Shown here: positions 6,925 to 7,523 of the stretch, piece by piece
Layout of the letters: each line of letters begins with the position of its first letter
Position numbering within the stretch: the stretch's first letter is position 1
Source of the DNA: an uncultured Clostridium sp.
GTDB taxonomy: Bacteria; Bacillota; Clostridia; Lachnospirales; Lachnospiraceae
Assembly: GCA_900553925.1 (NCBI GenBank)
Contig: USFH01000107.1
Span: forward strand, 1-7,523
Length of the DNA stretch: 7,523 bases
Direction: 5' to 3'
Made by a program: the position numbers and the translations under genes
Notes under the pieces: generated by a model
The model's input: only the letters and a program-made list of their open reading frames with translations
Told to the model about the DNA's origin: nothing
Databases searched by the model: none

Positions 6925-7071
6925 GATTCATTTTGCCCCTAAAACACAATATCCTGATAACCAATATCATATATGCATTCATACCAGACGTAGTGATGCT
7001 TCGCTATCTTAAGGTATATTATACTAAAATGATGCAGATAATACTACAAATATACAATATTTTGCTTTCAA
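6925..7071. other. AT-rich intergenic region with a 7-bp direct repeat
   Basis: The 147-base gap between the helicase start and the end of the PLD-like gene holds no gene. CAATATC occurs at 6947-6953 and again at 6962-6968, a 15-bp period lying in the helicase leader. No clear terminator follows the PLD-like gene, only an AT-only dyad, so read-through into the helicase is possible. Confidence 0.45.
7018..7023 (-). promoter_or_regulatory. Candidate -10 box for the helicase gene
   Basis: On the minus strand this reads TATAAT, about 94 bases upstream of the helicase ATG. The best -35-like hexamer (TTGTAG) is about 20 bases away, which is too far for a good promoter. In DNA this AT-rich a chance match is quite possible. 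Confidence 0.3.
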
Positions 7072-7523
7072 CTATTGTGGTAAAATCAAAGCAGGATTTT
7101 TTAATAGCGTGGCAATCACCGGAGCATATTTAGATATTCCATAATCTTCAACAATACTGGTTATTCGCGCTCCAGCATCCTTTGATGAAGCACCACATAA
7201 GAAAACCCTTTCATCAGCAGTTCCATAATCCAACACTATAAAACGATCATGGAATATACCGCCAGTCTTTTTCAATGATATTTTTATGGATGGATACTCC
7301 TTGCAAAAATCCGTAAATTCTATATTGTGAAGTTTATTATTCCCAACATTATCGCTGAACAAAGTAATATTTTCTCCCATAGGAGAATTTTTAAGATGTA
7401 CCAGCGTTCTTAATCCAATATAATTATCAACGACATATATTGACGACTTTGCCTGCTTATAAATAGATTCATATACCTCATCTGCACTACTGAATTTTGC
7501 ATTAAACATGAGCCACTTTTCAT
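7072..7523 (-). CDS. Phospholipase-D-like domain, C-terminal part of a probable ORF6N/KilA-N-type protein (runs off right edge)
   Basis: The reading frame continues in phase from base 7523 (…EKWLMFNAKF…), so the ATG at 7507-7509 is probably internal and the N-terminus lies outside the window. Counting from that Met, residues 12-30 resemble the opening strand and helix of PLD-like domains, with IYVVDNYIG at about 24-32. The motif FHDRFIVLD gives H87-x-R89-x4-D94, an HKD-like motif with Lys replaced by Arg. It is followed by the GASSKDAGARIT turn (106-117). From memory of the family, this tail occurs behind ORF6N or KilA-N DNA-binding domains in phage-related and accessory genes. One HKD-like motif means any nuclease or lipase activity would need dimerisation, and the Arg may make it non-catalytic. 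Hand-counted 60-base samples give about 28-35% GC, against about 55-62% in the helicase, suggesting separate acquisition. Confidence 0.75.
   Translation of the reverse strand, partial: EKWLMFNAKFSSADEVYESIYKQAKSSIYVVDNYIGLRTLVHLKNSPMGENITLFSDNVGNNKLHNIEFTDFCKEYPSIKISLKKTGGIFHDRFIVLDYGTADERVFLCGASSKDAGARITSIVEDYGISKYAPVIATLLKNPALILPQ

Noticed and set aside
7053..7078. Inverted repeat ACAATA/TATTGT at the end of the PLD-like gene as a terminator
   Set aside because: The arms are 6 bp, AT-rich and 13 bases apart, overlap the stop codon and lack a T-run. They are too weak to call.
4621..7523. A complete restriction or other known defence operon built on the helicase
   Set aside because: No methyltransferase, nuclease or specificity subunit is visible. 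The neighbouring PLD-like gene differs in composition and is only partly in view, so a system cannot be claimed.

Overview
The window looks like chromosomal DNA of a gut Firmicute, most likely a Lachnospiraceae-type Clostridium relative. The signs are strong AGGAGG-type ribosome sites, AT-rich intergenic DNA with moderate-GC genes, a GH32 sucrose/fructan enzyme linked to MsmK-type sugar-ABC remnants, and a surface protein with an SPKTG sortase signal. This assignment is inferred from gene style, not from a phylogenetic marker.

Layout from left to right. (1) Positions 1-255 (-) hold the first 85 codons of a GH32 beta-fructosidase that runs off the left edge. (2) Positions 274-718 are gene debris. 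An 86-codon piece of an MsmK/UgpC-type ABC ATPase (-) is joined at about 533 to a 62-codon piece of a LacI-family sugar repressor (+). The join is what one deletion would leave after removing the 5' halves of a divergently transcribed repressor/transporter pair. (3) A strong hairpin terminator (733-773) closes a 617-aa sortase-anchored surface protein (793-2646, -). (4) Across a 166-bp divergent promoter region lies a 588-aa regulator-like protein with two helix-turn-helix segments (2813-4579, +). (5) A shared hairpin (4582-4614) separates it from a convergent 767-aa SF2 helicase (4621-6924, -), which carries a hydrophobic transmembrane hairpin and an extra C-terminal domain. (6) After a 147-bp AT-rich gap, the C-terminal part of a phospholipase-D-like (HxR-x4-D) protein (7072-7523, -) runs off the right edge. 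It resembles the tail of ORF6N/KilA-N-type accessory proteins.

How the genes work together: the GH32 gene and the msmK/lacI relics are what remains of a sugar-uptake and hydrolysis locus that has lost its local regulator and ATPase. The double-HTH gene and the surface-protein gene share a divergent promoter region, so the regulator may control the surface protein. The helicase is convergent to the regulator gene and is not in an operon with it. The helicase and the PLD-like gene have the same orientation but differ greatly in base composition, so the right end looks like accessory DNA of mixed origin. No RNA gene, CRISPR array or transposase was seen.
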